Positions 18,745 through 27,925 of a stretch of DNA of 64,000 nt are shown piece by piece; within the stretch, counting starts at the first letter, position 1, and every line of letters begins with the position of its first letter. Under the pieces are notes generated by a model that did not search any database, was not told the DNA's origin, and worked only from the letters and a program-made list of their open reading frames with translations. The translations under genes were made by a program, and so were the position numbers. The stretch lies in NCBI RefSeq assembly GCF_001280085.1, contig NZ_LGED01000212.1:1-64000 (forward strand), given 5' to 3'. Origin of the DNA: Saccharothrix sp. NRRL B-16348 (GTDB taxonomy: Bacteria > Actinomycetota > Actinomycetes > Mycobacteriales > Pseudonocardiaceae).

Positions 18745-18812
18745 TGTAGGGTCCCAATTTCGATGACACTTTCCCAAAGGTCGTGGCACTGAATGGCACT
18801 AGTGCCACGAAA
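18745..18812 (+). repeat. further transposon-end-like sequence with a 14-bp palindrome
   Basis: TGTAGGGTCCCAATTTCGA resembles the 6117 end and lies 5 bp from end C, so a fourth element may once have started here. Its far end was not found. Inside lie two direct TGGCACT copies and a perfect TGGCACTAGTGCCA palindrome (18794-18807), which could be a protein-binding site. Confidence 0.5.
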
Positions 18813-18918
18813 ACTGGGATTGATCATTCTGTCACGTCGCCAGAGTGTCGCGGTGTGCAACACCTGTCGGGCGCGTTTCCGTGGCCGCAGGCGAATCGGT
18901 GCGCCTGCGGCCGGGTGA

Positions 18919-19257
18919 TCAGGTGTCGAACCGATCCCAGCGGTCGATGTCCTTCTCGACCTCACCGCCGGCCACGTCCGGTGGTGTCACGTAGAACGCG
19001 GGAACGTCGCCAGAGAGGTCGACGAACACCAGGGCTCGAGCGCCTTCGGTGTCTTGCCGGGTGCCGCGCCGCATGGGGCGTTCCTGCGCAGTACGGCGGG
19101 GGAACACGCGGGGGAGGGGGCCGCCGATCTCTAGGCGGAACCGCCGGTCCTCTTCCACGACCGTGACGTGGTGGCGGGTGCGGCGTGCCGCTTCGGCGGC
19201 CGCCAGATAGACGGCCACCTGGTGTACCCGATCCGGGCTCAAGTCGGCGAACTCCAT
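18919..19257 (-). CDS. small conserved hypothetical protein
   Basis: The protein has 112 residues and begins MEFADLSPDRVHQVAVYLAA. The body alternates predicted strands (HHVTVVEEDRRFRLEIGG, ARALVFVDLSGDVPAFYVTP) and ends in a charged helix (VEKDIDRWDRF). I recall similar short actinobacterial proteins of unknown role but can name no domain. No signal peptide or membrane segment is seen. It stands alone between the transposon-end-like sequence and the CHAP gene. Confidence 0.6.
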   Translation of the reverse strand: MEFADLSPDRVHQVAVYLAAAEAARRTRHHVTVVEEDRRFRLEIGGPLPRVFPRRTAQERPMRRGTRQDTEGARALVFVDLSGDVPAFYVTPPDVAGGEVEKDIDRWDRFDT

Positions 19258-19369
19258 TCGGACACCCTAGGCCCTGTTCAGGGCAGGTTTCGTGCGGCGA
19301 GGCGTCTGCGGTGGCCTCCCCGTGCCGGGGCGGCCACCGCAGACGCCGCGCGGTGCTGGTCGTTCGTTC

Positions 19370-19909
19370 TCAGGGAGCGAGGATGTAGCTCATACCGACG
19401 ACGTCGGGCAGGACGCGGGTGGTGAACTCGCCGAGAGCGCCGCCGGCGTTGGTCTCGGTGATGCGGATCTTCTTGACGCCGTTCTCGATGAAGACCTCGT
19501 CAACCCAGCCGACGTGCCCGTAGTTGGGGTCGGCGCCGTGTACACCGGGTTCGAACACGACAAGCGATCGGGGTTCGGCGTCGAGCACGACGGTCCAGCC
19601 GCGGGCGGCGGCGTTGTCGTTCATGTCCTTGGCGTTGCCGCCGATCAGCGGCCACAGGCCGGTGTGCTCGTGGAACTTCTCGTAGGCGCCCCAGGTGCAC
19701 TGCCCGTAGTAGTCGCGGGCGAGGTTGTGGTCGGTCGTCTGCCCGGTGGCCCGGTTCTGGGCGACGACGATCGGCGCGGGATCGGCGATCGCGGTCGTCG
19801 CGGCGGTCAGCGGCGCCAGGCCGATCAACGCGGTGAGCAACCCGCTCGCGGCGGCGATGCCGGCCCGGCGGCGGCCCGCACGGGTCTCGGCGATGGTGTG
19901 GACGGTCAT
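19370..19909 (-). CDS. secreted CHAP-domain protein (putative cell-wall amidase/peptidase)
   Basis: The protein has 179 residues and starts at ATG 19909 after AAGGGAAGGAC. A basic N-terminus and hydrophobic segment (AGIAAASGLLTALIGLAPLT) form a signal peptide cleaved near TAIADPA. The CHAP signature is present: catalytic Cys in YYGQCTWGAYEKFHEHTG and His in NYGHVGWVDEV, with SLVVFEPG between. CHAP enzymes cut peptidoglycan amide bonds. There is no separate cell-wall-binding domain. The upstream same-strand gene encodes a membrane-anchored HTH protein with a similar export theme. Confidence 0.8.
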   Translation of the reverse strand: MTVHTIAETRAGRRRAGIAAASGLLTALIGLAPLTAATTAIADPAPIVVAQNRATGQTTDHNLARDYYGQCTWGAYEKFHEHTGLWPLIGGNAKDMNDNAAARGWTVVLDAEPRSLVVFEPGVHGADPNYGHVGWVDEVFIENGVKKIRITETNAGGALGEFTTRVLPDVVGMSYILAP

Positions 19910-20118
19910 CGTCCTGTTGTCCTTCCCTTGTCGCTGTGGTGCTGCGGTCCACTCCAGCGAGCCAGCGCGACGGGAGGTGTCGCAACGGTGCGACGGGGGT
20001 GCGCGTCCTAGTTTCTGCCGTACCGCGCCTGAACAGTCAGAACGGGGTGTGTGCGGAGTGCGCGGGGTGCGGTCTCGCACGTGCGGCGCACTCACCGCAC
20101 CCCTGGCGCGGGGGACGG

Positions 20119-20991
20119 TCAGCAGGCGGACAGGCCGGGCACCGGCGTGCTGCCGTCGGTGAAGGGCAGGTCGGTGTAGATGGAGAGGACGTAGGCCCCA
20201 GAGCTCATCTTGGCCCACGCCGTGGTGGTGATGGGCCGTCCGCCGACCTCTTCGTCGACGGGCTCCCCGTCGAGCACCATGCACACCACCTGCACGAAGT
20301 CGCCCTGCGACAGCACCCCCGCCTGGCAGGAGCGGGAGGGTTGGTCCCAGATCCGCGCGCCCCGCCCGCCGGTGTCGGCGATGCGCGTGCGCACCGACCC
20401 CGGTCGCAGGTCCACTTCCACTTTCCTGCAGTTCGCGCCCGATGTCGGCTGCCCAGCGGCCGCGCCCGAGGTGGGCGTGCCGGAGGTGGTCGTGCCCGAG
20501 GTCGCGCCGGTGCCGGACTTGGACGGGGACCAGATCAACCAGCCCGTCCCCAGCCCCACCGCGATCAGTGCCGCAGCCAGAGCCGCGCCCTGCAGGAGTG
20601 TGAGACGAATGGCTGCCTTCCTGCGGCCGGCGTCGTGCCGGGAGGCGTTCTCCGCGCCGGGGACCGTGCCGTCGGCGTCGGCCGGGGTGGCGAGGCCCAG
20701 TTGCGGCTGGGCCAGCTCCCGTAGCTGAGCCCACCGCTGGATCTCCTCCTCCGCCAGGCCCTTCGCCTCAAGCAGAGTCCGCAGGTTCTTCTCGCTGATC
20801 AGCCGCTGCTCGTGCAGCCACCCGCGCAGCGTCGAATTGCTGATGTCGATTTCAGCGGCCAGCTTCCGCCAGCCCAACTCGCCCTTGACCCGCTCGGCCA
20901 GCGCCTTCTGGAACCCAGGCACCCCGCCGGTCACGGCGTCCGGTGCCCTCGACGGCTCGGCCGGTTCCGGCGTGCCGTTGATCTCCGTCAT
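20119..20991 (-). CDS. membrane-anchored HTH protein with extracytoplasmic domain
   Basis: The protein has 290 residues. Residues about 26-90 form an HTH-like domain (FQKALAERVKGELGWRKLAAEIDISNSTLRGWL). A transmembrane helix follows at about 125-150 (LTLLQGAALAAALIAVGLGTGWLIW), then a Gly/Ser/Thr linker (TGATSGTTTSGTPTSGAAAG). The Cys-containing outer domain (RKVEVDLRPGSVRTRI, GDFVQVVCM, TAWAKM) has an SH3b-like feel. The layout suggests signal transfer between envelope and DNA or cytoplasm. The target is unknown, but the CHAP gene 210 bp downstream is an obvious candidate. Confidence 0.75.
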   Translation of the reverse strand: MTEINGTPEPAEPSRAPDAVTGGVPGFQKALAERVKGELGWRKLAAEIDISNSTLRGWLHEQRLISEKNLRTLLEAKGLAEEEIQRWAQLRELAQPQLGLATPADADGTVPGAENASRHDAGRRKAAIRLTLLQGAALAAALIAVGLGTGWLIWSPSKSGTGATSGTTTSGTPTSGAAAGQPTSGANCRKVEVDLRPGSVRTRIADTGGRGARIWDQPSRSCQAGVLSQGDFVQVVCMVLDGEPVDEEVGGRPITTTAWAKMSSGAYVLSIYTDLPFTDGSTPVPGLSAC

Positions 20992-21221
20992 GACCGACAG
21001 TCTGAGTCACCATCGCCTGGGCAGGACACCGGCTGAAGGTAGGACAGGTCGTCGACCGCGTGCTCTACCGTGCCGAGGCCGCAGGCCGTGACCAGGTGTA
21101 GCTCGCCGATTCGACCGCGTGCACCAGATCGGCGCCGACGTGTGGTGTGCTGCTGCACGAAGATTGATCATCACCGTGAAGCCGCCGCCGTGATCTGTCG
21201 ACGGGGCGCGCGCTGGCGTTA

Positions 21222-22175
21222 TCACCTCAGCCACACCACTCCCAGTCCGCTCGTGATGAGCACGGTCCATGCGAGCACGCTCAACGACACGGACGGCAGC
21301 GCCCGCACCTCGGCGCGGTCGTCGGGTTCGGGGAGCAGCGGGGTGTCGAGCGGGATGTTGCGGTACCAGAACTGGTTCAGCCGCGGCCACTGGTCGTCGC
21401 CCTCCAGGCCGAGGCAGGTGAGCAGTTCCCCGCGGTAGAGGTCGAACGCGACGCGCACCTGTTCGCCGTAGAGACGGGCTGGCGCCAGCGCCCCGCGGTA
21501 GGTGGCCCAGGCGACCGCGGCTCCGCCCCAGTAGCAGGCGAGGAACAGCCGGACCGGCCCGCCGGTGACCGCGAGCCACGCTCCCGCCGCCACGGCGAAG
21601 AACGCGGCCTGCGCCGAGATCGTCAGCTGGAACTCGATCTCCGCGCGGGCGGCGGTCAGCGACGCGGTGAGCTTGTCCGGCAGTAGGGGGAACAGGCGCG
21701 GCCACGTCAGCACGGCGTCCGCGCCGTAACGCTCGGACGGGTAGCTCTCCGCGGAGCGCAGGACGTTGCCGAGCCGGGTCGGGAGGACGTCGGCCGGGTC
21801 GGCGGGGTAGTCGGACGCGCCGCGTTCGAAACCGAGCCGCCGGGCGCGTCGGCGGTGCCGGTGTGTGCCGGGAAGCAGCAGGACGCGCCCCAGCCGGCCC
21901 GGCCAAAGCCCTTCGTAGCATCGGATGAGCGGCTGCGTCCGCCCCGAGACGATGGCGGCGATCAACACGGCGGCGACGACGGTCGCGGTGCCCGCCAACA
22001 CTTTCACCGTGCCGTCGAGCGTGTTCCACGCGCGCAGGGCCCCGGCCGGGTCGGTCAGCGTGCTCGCGACCACTGCCCCGAGCAGGCCGAGCGTGATCAG
22101 GGTCGGCAGCAGCGCGTTGACCAGGAACCGTCGGTCGAACAGGCCGGTGGTCTCCCGCACGACGTCGGTGAGCAC
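21222..22175 (-). CDS. integral membrane protein of the CHAT operon
   Basis: The protein has 317 residues and starts at GTG 22175 after GGGAGGG, 3 bp beyond the preceding stop. Hydrophobic segments occur at about 20-42, 60-80, 190-215 and near the C-terminus (LSVLAWTVLITSGLGVVWL). The middle region (residues about 85-185) is cytoplasmic, rich in Arg and Pro, and includes TRLGNVLRSAESYPSERYG. No family was recognised. Operon position after the CHAT protease and CBS/zinc-ribbon genes suggests it is part of the same complex. Confidence 0.75.
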   Translation of the reverse strand: MLTDVVRETTGLFDRRFLVNALLPTLITLGLLGAVVASTLTDPAGALRAWNTLDGTVKVLAGTATVVAAVLIAAIVSGRTQPLIRCYEGLWPGRLGRVLLLPGTHRHRRRARRLGFERGASDYPADPADVLPTRLGNVLRSAESYPSERYGADAVLTWPRLFPLLPDKLTASLTAARAEIEFQLTISAQAAFFAVAAGAWLAVTGGPVRLFLACYWGGAAVAWATYRGALAPARLYGEQVRVAFDLYRGELLTCLGLEGDDQWPRLNQFWYRNIPLDTPLLPEPDDRAEVRALPSVSLSVLAWTVLITSGLGVVWLR

Positions 22176-22178
22176 CGG

Positions 22179-22748
22179 TCACCCTCCCAGTTCGAGGTCG
22201 TGCGGTTCGCGGTCGGGGTTGGCGCAGCGCGGTGGCCTGCGCGGGTTCCAGTGCTCCAGTGTGTTGCGGTGGCCGCAGTGCGCGCAGGCGACGTGGGCGG
22301 CGGCGAGCCGCACCCGGCCGGGTAGCGCTCCGTCGGCCGAGGCTCCGGCCGGGCCCATCTGATTGCCGAGCGCGGGATGGGTGCCGGAGGCGAGGTAGTC
22401 CGAGACCCGCGCGACCGGCAGCACTCCGGCGGGCGTGCCGTCCCGCGTCAGCACCAGACGGGTGATCCCGAGCAGCAGCAAGGAGATCGCGGGGGAGTCG
22501 GCGAGCTGCGCGAAGGTCAGGCCCGCGTCGACCTCGACCGCCGGCGGCAGCGCCTGCCATGTCGCCAGGGTGTCCGCGTCGGCGTCGGCCAGTTCCGGCG
22601 CGGTCACGGTGCCCAGCACGGTGCCATCGTCGTCGATCACTACCCCGGTGCCCTTCAGCACGGCGCGCGCCTCGGCCGGGGTCAGCTCGCCGGCCAGGAC
22701 TGTGAAGTCGTGGTCGCGGTGTTCGGCGATCTGGTCCGTGGGTTTCAC
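22179..22748 (-). CDS. CBS-like and zinc-ribbon protein of the CHAT operon
   Basis: The protein has 189 residues and is cytoplasmic. The N-terminal 125 residues resemble a CBS-type pair (GVVIDDDGTVLGTVTAPELA and RLVLTRDGTPAGVLPVARVSDYL), a fold that binds adenosyl nucleotides. The C-terminus is a zinc ribbon (VACAHCGHRN...PPRCANPD). GTG 22748 overlaps the CHAT gene stop by 4 bp. The combination suggests a nucleotide-sensing adaptor. It is similar to the CBS-like/zinc-ribbon partners seen with some vWA or CHAT conflict genes, but the role here is inferred. Confidence 0.75.
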   Translation of the reverse strand: MKPTDQIAEHRDHDFTVLAGELTPAEARAVLKGTGVVIDDDGTVLGTVTAPELADADADTLATWQALPPAVEVDAGLTFAQLADSPAISLLLLGITRLVLTRDGTPAGVLPVARVSDYLASGTHPALGNQMGPAGASADGALPGRVRLAAAHVACAHCGHRNTLEHWNPRRPPRCANPDREPHDLELGG

Positions 22749-25700
22749 CGCCAGTCCCCGATCAGCACGAACCCCGCCCAGTGGTACGGATGCGCATACG
22801 GCCTCCTGGTGTAGTCGGGCCGCGCGGCGGTGGCGCGCGATGCCAATGTCGCCCTGGCGTGTGCGGCGGACAGCCCCGGGTCGTCGTCGCCCGCGGAGTC
22901 GAGCAGCCTCTCACACGCTGCGGCCGCCGCGGCGAAGTCACCCGCGCGGAACCTGATGTCGGCCACGGTCCGCGTGACGGTCCGCTCGTCACCACCGACC
23001 ATCGTGCAGTACTCGATCACGTCGGCGCACGTCGAGGTGCGTACCGCGAGTTGTGCCGCGCGTAGCGCCTCGGACTTGCCCGCACCCGCCTTCAGGGCCG
23101 GGTAGAACGAGTTCATCAACAGGCCGGTGGACAGCTCGTCCACCGGCCACAGGCTGACCAGTACGGCCGACGCGCCCGCGTAGATCAACGCCCTGGGCAG
23201 GCCGAACAGCTCGTCGCCCGCCCTGCGGTGCGCGACACCGCTCTGGCACGCGCTCAGTGTGACCAGGTCGGCGGGCAGCGACAACCCGAGGATCTTCTCC
23301 GCGGTCAGCGCACCGTCCGCGTGCCCGCCTGCGAGCAGCACACGGGACCGCGCGGGCCGCTCGGCGTCGAACTCGCCGTGGCAGGCGATGTGGAGCACGG
23401 AGACGGCCTCCCGCACCGCGGACCTCATGCCGGACAGCGACGCCCGGTCGCCGACGAGCCGTTCGGCGTCGCCGAGCACCGAAGCGATCAGCCGGCTCTG
23501 CGCCCGCGAATGCCCCAAGGGCCGGTCGGGGCGGGAATCGGCCAGCACGACCGACCTGGTCGCGGCCGGCCGCCGTTTCGCCTGGCAGTGGCGCATCACT
23601 GCGGCGGACGGGGTGTAGCACGTCGGATTCCGCTCGGCCAGCGGCACTCCGTCGACCTCGACCGCGTGCAGCGGAACGCCGTGCAGGTGGTCGTGCGGGA
23701 CGATCCAGATCACCTGCCCCGGCGTGCTGTGCCGCACCAGCGGTGCGACCAGCGGGCTCAACTCACGCCAGCCGTCCGGATCGGCGGAACGCACGTCGTC
23801 GAACGAGGCGGCCACGATCCTGGCGAGCGCGGAGCGACGCAGCGGCACGCGCACAACGGTCGGTTCCGCGTCGCCGGCCTCGACCAGCAGCAGCACGACG
23901 GCGTCTTCGGTGACGTGGTACTCGGCGAGCAGGGCCCGCCCCAGCAGCGGGCCGACGTCGGCGAACGCGAGCGGATCACCGCGGCGGAGCTGGACGTACT
24001 CGGCGCCGCGCACCCCGACGGCGGCGATGTCCTGCCAGGTGGCGCTCAGCCTGGCGCGGGCGGCCCGCACGGCGGCCAGTGCGGCGACGTGCCCACCGGG
24101 TGCTCGCATCTGCGGGCGAAGGCGCTCGATTTCCTCGATGGCCTCGCGTTCACGCCGCACCAGGGGGTCCGGCACGTGGTCGGCCCGCAGGTGCGTGGTG
24201 CCCAGCTGCTCCAGCAGCAGCCGCGATCGGGACCGCTCCGCCAGGTCGAACGCGGCGACGGCAGGTCGCGACCGGCCGGTCTCACCCGCCACCGCGGCAA
24301 GCAGGCCGATCTGGTGGGAGTGCAGGGTCTCGAACCAGCCGTTGACCTGGAGGCGCAGCGGCTCGTCCACGACCTCGTCGCGGAAGCGCTTCTGGAGCCG
24401 CAGCGCCTCGTCGAGCGTCTCGAACGCCGCGCGCGGGTCGATCGGCGTCTGGAGCCTGGCCAGCTGGGCCAGCACGCCCATGGCGATGAGCTGCTGGGAG
24501 TTGCTCTCCAGCAGCGCCGCGGCGGCCCGCAGCTCCCGCGAGCCTTCCGCGTGCCGTCCTCGCCGGAACAACGTGGTGCCGCGGTCGATCATCCGCTGCG
24601 CCGGCCCGGCGCCGGGGTGGCGGGTGCGGGTGATCTCGTGTTCCTCGGCGGGTGCGCCCGGTGGAGCGACCGTGACCAGGGGCAACCACGGAGGGTCGGC
24701 CTGGGGACGGGTGTCGGGCAGCCCTGCCCGCGTGGCGAAGTCCGGGTACTCACGGTCGTCGGCGGGGTGGTCGACGGTCGCGCCGGCCCAGCGGCGGACA
24801 GGTGCTACCAGTCCGGTGTCGTCGGCGATCGCGGCACGTTCGGCCGCGGCCTCGGCGGTGCGGTCCAACCGCTCGGCCAGCAGCCGGGCCCGGAACAGCC
24901 GGACCAGCGCAGCGATCGCGGGCAGCCCGGCGTCGTCGTACACGGTGGCGGCGGTGCGGTAGCAGTCGGCGGCGGCTTCCCAGTCCGCCGTGGCTTCGAG
25001 GACCTGCGCGCGGGCGAACGTGCAGTGCGCCCGCGCCCGAGCGATCTCGTCCGGGTTGACGTACGGCCGCGCGATGGCGATCAGGTGCTCGGCGGTGGCC
25101 AGCCAGTGCTTGCCCGCGTCGACGGCGTGGGCAGTCGGCGGCCACTGCGTCTGCCGGAAGTCCCCACGCAGGTCGTAGACGGCCAATGCCGCCATGGTGT
25201 GCGGCAGGGCCATCCCGGTCGGCTCGCGCACCTCGTCGTGCAGCCACGCTTCGGAGTGCCGGGGATCGGCAGCGCGGAACCGCCGCGCCGACTCGACCCT
25301 GGACCACCACAGCGTCCAACGGTCCGTGCCGAGGTGCACGGCCACCGCCACCAGGGCCGTCAGGGAGACCGCGATCGACGCCCACGCGGTGGCCGTCGAC
25401 GGCTGGAACAGGAACGAGTAGGCCAGCACTGTGCCGTTGGCGATGAGGCTGACCGGGTGGGCCACCGTCCACACCGTCGGGATGGGCCAGCGCAGCAGTG
25501 CGGTGGACATGACCTGCAAGCTGACCAACGCTCCTGCGGTGAGGAGGACCTCCGCCGCGCCGTTCGGGAGCTTGCCGAAGAGGACCGGTGGGATGGCCAG
25601 AACGAGGTTCGCCGACGTTTCCAGCAGGAGATGCCCGCGCCGGTCGTGGCGGCTCACCTTCCGGGCCCGCGACCCGCTCGCCGCGCACACGGCCGTCGCG

Positions 25701-25987
25701 AGCCCGCCCACCGCCATGGTCAGCACCGGGTTGACCGGGCCGCCGGCGTTGACGACTCCGGCCGCGACGGCCAGCGGAACCCACAACTGCACCCGCCACA
25801 GGCCGCGCACGACGTGGTCGAGCAGACCCAACGGCCTGCCGGGCGCCTTCACATGGCGACCGCGCGGCAATGCGGCGGTGCCGAGCGCCACCACGAGGAG
25901 GAACCACGCCGCCGTCGTGATCACCCGCGAGTCAACCGGCGGTGGGGTCGCGTGCTGCGCGAGGTCGTGGACTGGGGCTGTCACCAC
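22745..25987 (-). CDS. membrane-anchored TPR-CHAT caspase-like protease
   Basis: The protein has 1080 residues. The first 220 hold several transmembrane helices (ITTAAWFLLVVALGTAAL, LLLETSANLVLAIPPVLF, LLTAGALVSLQVMSTALL). A helical TPR-like region spans about 260-600. The C-terminal CHAT domain has the catalytic dyad His870 (LHIACHGEF) and Cys914 (VTLSACQSG), then AGASAVLVSLWPVDE. CHAT enzymes are caspase-like peptidases used in bacterial conflict and cell-death systems. Here the protease would sit on the cytoplasmic face of the membrane. It starts a three-gene operon and faces a divergent membrane gene across 90 bp. Confidence 0.9.
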   Translation of the reverse strand: MVTAPVHDLAQHATPPPVDSRVITTAAWFLLVVALGTAALPRGRHVKAPGRPLGLLDHVVRGLWRVQLWVPLAVAAGVVNAGGPVNPVLTMAVGGLATAVCAASGSRARKVSRHDRRGHLLLETSANLVLAIPPVLFGKLPNGAAEVLLTAGALVSLQVMSTALLRWPIPTVWTVAHPVSLIANGTVLAYSFLFQPSTATAWASIAVSLTALVAVAVHLGTDRWTLWWSRVESARRFRAADPRHSEAWLHDEVREPTGMALPHTMAALAVYDLRGDFRQTQWPPTAHAVDAGKHWLATAEHLIAIARPYVNPDEIARARAHCTFARAQVLEATADWEAAADCYRTAATVYDDAGLPAIAALVRLFRARLLAERLDRTAEAAAERAAIADDTGLVAPVRRWAGATVDHPADDREYPDFATRAGLPDTRPQADPPWLPLVTVAPPGAPAEEHEITRTRHPGAGPAQRMIDRGTTLFRRGRHAEGSRELRAAAALLESNSQQLIAMGVLAQLARLQTPIDPRAAFETLDEALRLQKRFRDEVVDEPLRLQVNGWFETLHSHQIGLLAAVAGETGRSRPAVAAFDLAERSRSRLLLEQLGTTHLRADHVPDPLVRREREAIEEIERLRPQMRAPGGHVAALAAVRAARARLSATWQDIAAVGVRGAEYVQLRRGDPLAFADVGPLLGRALLAEYHVTEDAVVLLLVEAGDAEPTVVRVPLRRSALARIVAASFDDVRSADPDGWRELSPLVAPLVRHSTPGQVIWIVPHDHLHGVPLHAVEVDGVPLAERNPTCYTPSAAVMRHCQAKRRPAATRSVVLADSRPDRPLGHSRAQSRLIASVLGDAERLVGDRASLSGMRSAVREAVSVLHIACHGEFDAERPARSRVLLAGGHADGALTAEKILGLSLPADLVTLSACQSGVAHRRAGDELFGLPRALIYAGASAVLVSLWPVDELSTGLLMNSFYPALKAGAGKSEALRAAQLAVRTSTCADVIEYCTMVGGDERTVTRTVADIRFRAGDFAAAAAACERLLDSAGDDDPGLSAAHARATLASRATAARPDYTRRPYAHPYHWAGFVLIGDWR

Positions 25988-26005
25988 GCCGCCGCACTGT
26001 CTCGC

Positions 26006-26028
26006 ACGAAACCATCATCTTGGTTCGT
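26006..26028. promoter_or_regulatory. imperfect inverted repeat in the divergent CHAT promoter region
   Basis: ACGAAACCA and TGGTTCGT flank a short loop (atcatct) midway between the CHAT gene start (25987) and the divergent gene start (26078). One arm has an extra A. It could be an operator controlling both directions, or a 5' hairpin. Confidence 0.3.
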
Positions 26029-26077
26029 CGGCGGCAGCACAATGAGGTGTCCGGTTGCGCGACGCAGGGGAGGCCGA

Positions 26078-27916
26078 GTGGCCGGGATCGGGGACCCTTC
26101 GACGCTCGCCTCCGTGCTGCTGCACATCGCGAGCGTCGTGCTGGCGTTGACCAGGCTGCGTGACGTGATCGGCCCCGGCCGGCGGGGCAGGGCCCTCTAC
26201 GTGCTCGACCTGGTTGCCGCACTCGCTGTGCTGTTCACCGCGGGGTGGTTCGCCGACCTCGTGGCGGAACTGGCCCACGACCGGGTCGTGCTCGTGGTGG
26301 CGGTCGGACTGGCCGCCGGACTCGCGGGCATGGCCACCACGGGGTTCGTCGCGTTGATCGCGGCCACCACCGGCGGTGGCGGGACGCCGGTGATCGCCTG
26401 GTTCGTCACGCCTTTGCTGGTGGGTGCGGCCCTGCGCAACATCCGGATGCCGCCGGAGCCACCCCCGGACGTCGGCGGCGACCTCACCGGGGTCACCGGG
26501 CGGTGGTACATGCGGCCGACCGCGCTCGACGTGTTCTGGGGCTTCGCGGCGCGGGTGGTGTGCGTCGTCCCGCTGGTGTGCGTGTTCCTCGTACCGGCCG
26601 GTGATGTCGAACAGCGGGCGCGGATCGGCGGCGCCGTGGTGATGTGGGTGGTGCTGCTGGTCGGCGACCGCGCGCGACGGCCCCTGCTGATCCGCCACCG
26701 CAGAGCGGCGCGGACGACGGACGTCGGCCTGTTCCTGGTGCTGCTGGCGGTCGCCGCCGGCCCGAACGGCGAGGTGATCTCGCGGTGGTGGGCGGCGCAC
26801 GCGACCGAGGCCCAGTGGTACGTGGTGGTGGCGGGCCCCGGCGTGATGCTGCTCTACTCCGCCATCACCCCGCGGTTCGACAGGTGGAGGCTGTCCTGGG
26901 CGGTCGTGCGGGCCAGGTCGGTTCTCCTCGGACTGCCGCAGATCGCGTTAGCCCTCACGACCCTGCCGTTCCTCGTCGCGGGGGTGTTCCACCCGGCGTG
27001 GGGACCGCTGGAGTCGGCCTTCGTCGCGTTGCTGACCGGGTTGGTCCAGGCGGCGGGCTCGGGCTGGAACGGCGACGGCTTCCACCGCCAGGCCGCCGAC
27101 GTGCTGATGCTGGCGAGAGCCGCTCCGCCGGAGCGGACGTTGCTGCTCGCCGGATGGTTGAACGACCACCTGTACCGGCGTCGGACATTGCGGGTCCGCA
27201 CGTGGGCTCACACCGCTCTGCCGCGGCTGGCGGGGGTGGCGGCACACCTCGGGGCCGAGGCCGCACACGCCACCACGGCGGTGCACACGACGCTGCCGTG
27301 GGGCGGTTCCGTGCGGCTGGACCACACGATGGCCGAGAAGCTCTTGCGGGTGGGGGAGCAGGCGTTGGACGCGGTGGACAACGCCTATCCCGCCCAGATG
27401 CGCACGCCGGGCACCTTGGGACACCTGGTCCAGCAGACCGCCCGCGCCGACCTGGCCGGGCGTCGTTCCCTTGTAGCGCAATACCTCGACGACTTCGAAG
27501 GCGCGATCGCGGCCTCCCGCCAGACCGCCGACCACTACACCGCGGTGCGCGCACCGGCGCACGCGGCCACCGAACTCGTCCACACCGCGAACAGGCTCTC
27601 CGCAGTGGGCCAGCACGAGGCCGCCGCCGCCCTGCTCGCGGACGTGCCCGACGACCTGCCGCCACCTGTCCGGCGACTGCTGCTCGTGGTCCGCGCGGCC
27701 GTGGCGCAACGTGCAGGCCGAAGCATCGCCGCCCGCAGTCTGCTCGCCGCGGCGAGAACGATTCCCGAGCACAGTACTTTCGCGTTCCGCAAGGCTTTCC
27801 TGGCGGAGCGGATCAAGTTCCCCTCCTTCGGCGAGGGCGCACACCGGACACTCGTGGCGACCGAACGCGAACTCGACCGCGAACTCGGCCCGACCACCCC
27901 GCTACACAACCCGTGA
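26078..27916 (+). CDS. membrane protein with C-terminal TPR-like helices, divergent partner of the CHAT operon
   Basis: The protein has 612 residues. GTG 26078 is chosen because GGGGAGG lies 4 bases upstream and the product starts directly with a membrane segment (LASVLLHIASVVLALTRLRD). About eight to ten hydrophobic helices fill residues 1-330. The C-terminal part is soluble and helical, with TPR-like units (AIAASRQTADHYTAVRAPAHAA...RLSAVGQHEAAAALL). Layout and size echo the N-terminal half of the CHAT protein, which suggests a distant sensor paralogue without protease. No enzyme motif was seen. Confidence 0.78.
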   Translation: MAGIGDPSTLASVLLHIASVVLALTRLRDVIGPGRRGRALYVLDLVAALAVLFTAGWFADLVAELAHDRVVLVVAVGLAAGLAGMATTGFVALIAATTGGGGTPVIAWFVTPLLVGAALRNIRMPPEPPPDVGGDLTGVTGRWYMRPTALDVFWGFAARVVCVVPLVCVFLVPAGDVEQRARIGGAVVMWVVLLVGDRARRPLLIRHRRAARTTDVGLFLVLLAVAAGPNGEVISRWWAAHATEAQWYVVVAGPGVMLLYSAITPRFDRWRLSWAVVRARSVLLGLPQIALALTTLPFLVAGVFHPAWGPLESAFVALLTGLVQAAGSGWNGDGFHRQAADVLMLARAAPPERTLLLAGWLNDHLYRRRTLRVRTWAHTALPRLAGVAAHLGAEAAHATTAVHTTLPWGGSVRLDHTMAEKLLRVGEQALDAVDNAYPAQMRTPGTLGHLVQQTARADLAGRRSLVAQYLDDFEGAIAASRQTADHYTAVRAPAHAATELVHTANRLSAVGQHEAAAALLADVPDDLPPPVRRLLLVVRAAVAQRAGRSIAARSLLAAARTIPEHSTFAFRKAFLAERIKFPSFGEGAHRTLVATERELDRELGPTTPLHNP

Positions 27917-27925
27917 CAGTCGGCG

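Noticed and set aside
23228..26077. Very long plus-strand open frame upstream of the gene at 26078
   Set aside because: It is antisense to the CHAT gene. Real protein features begin only after GTG 26078, which has its own ribosome site.
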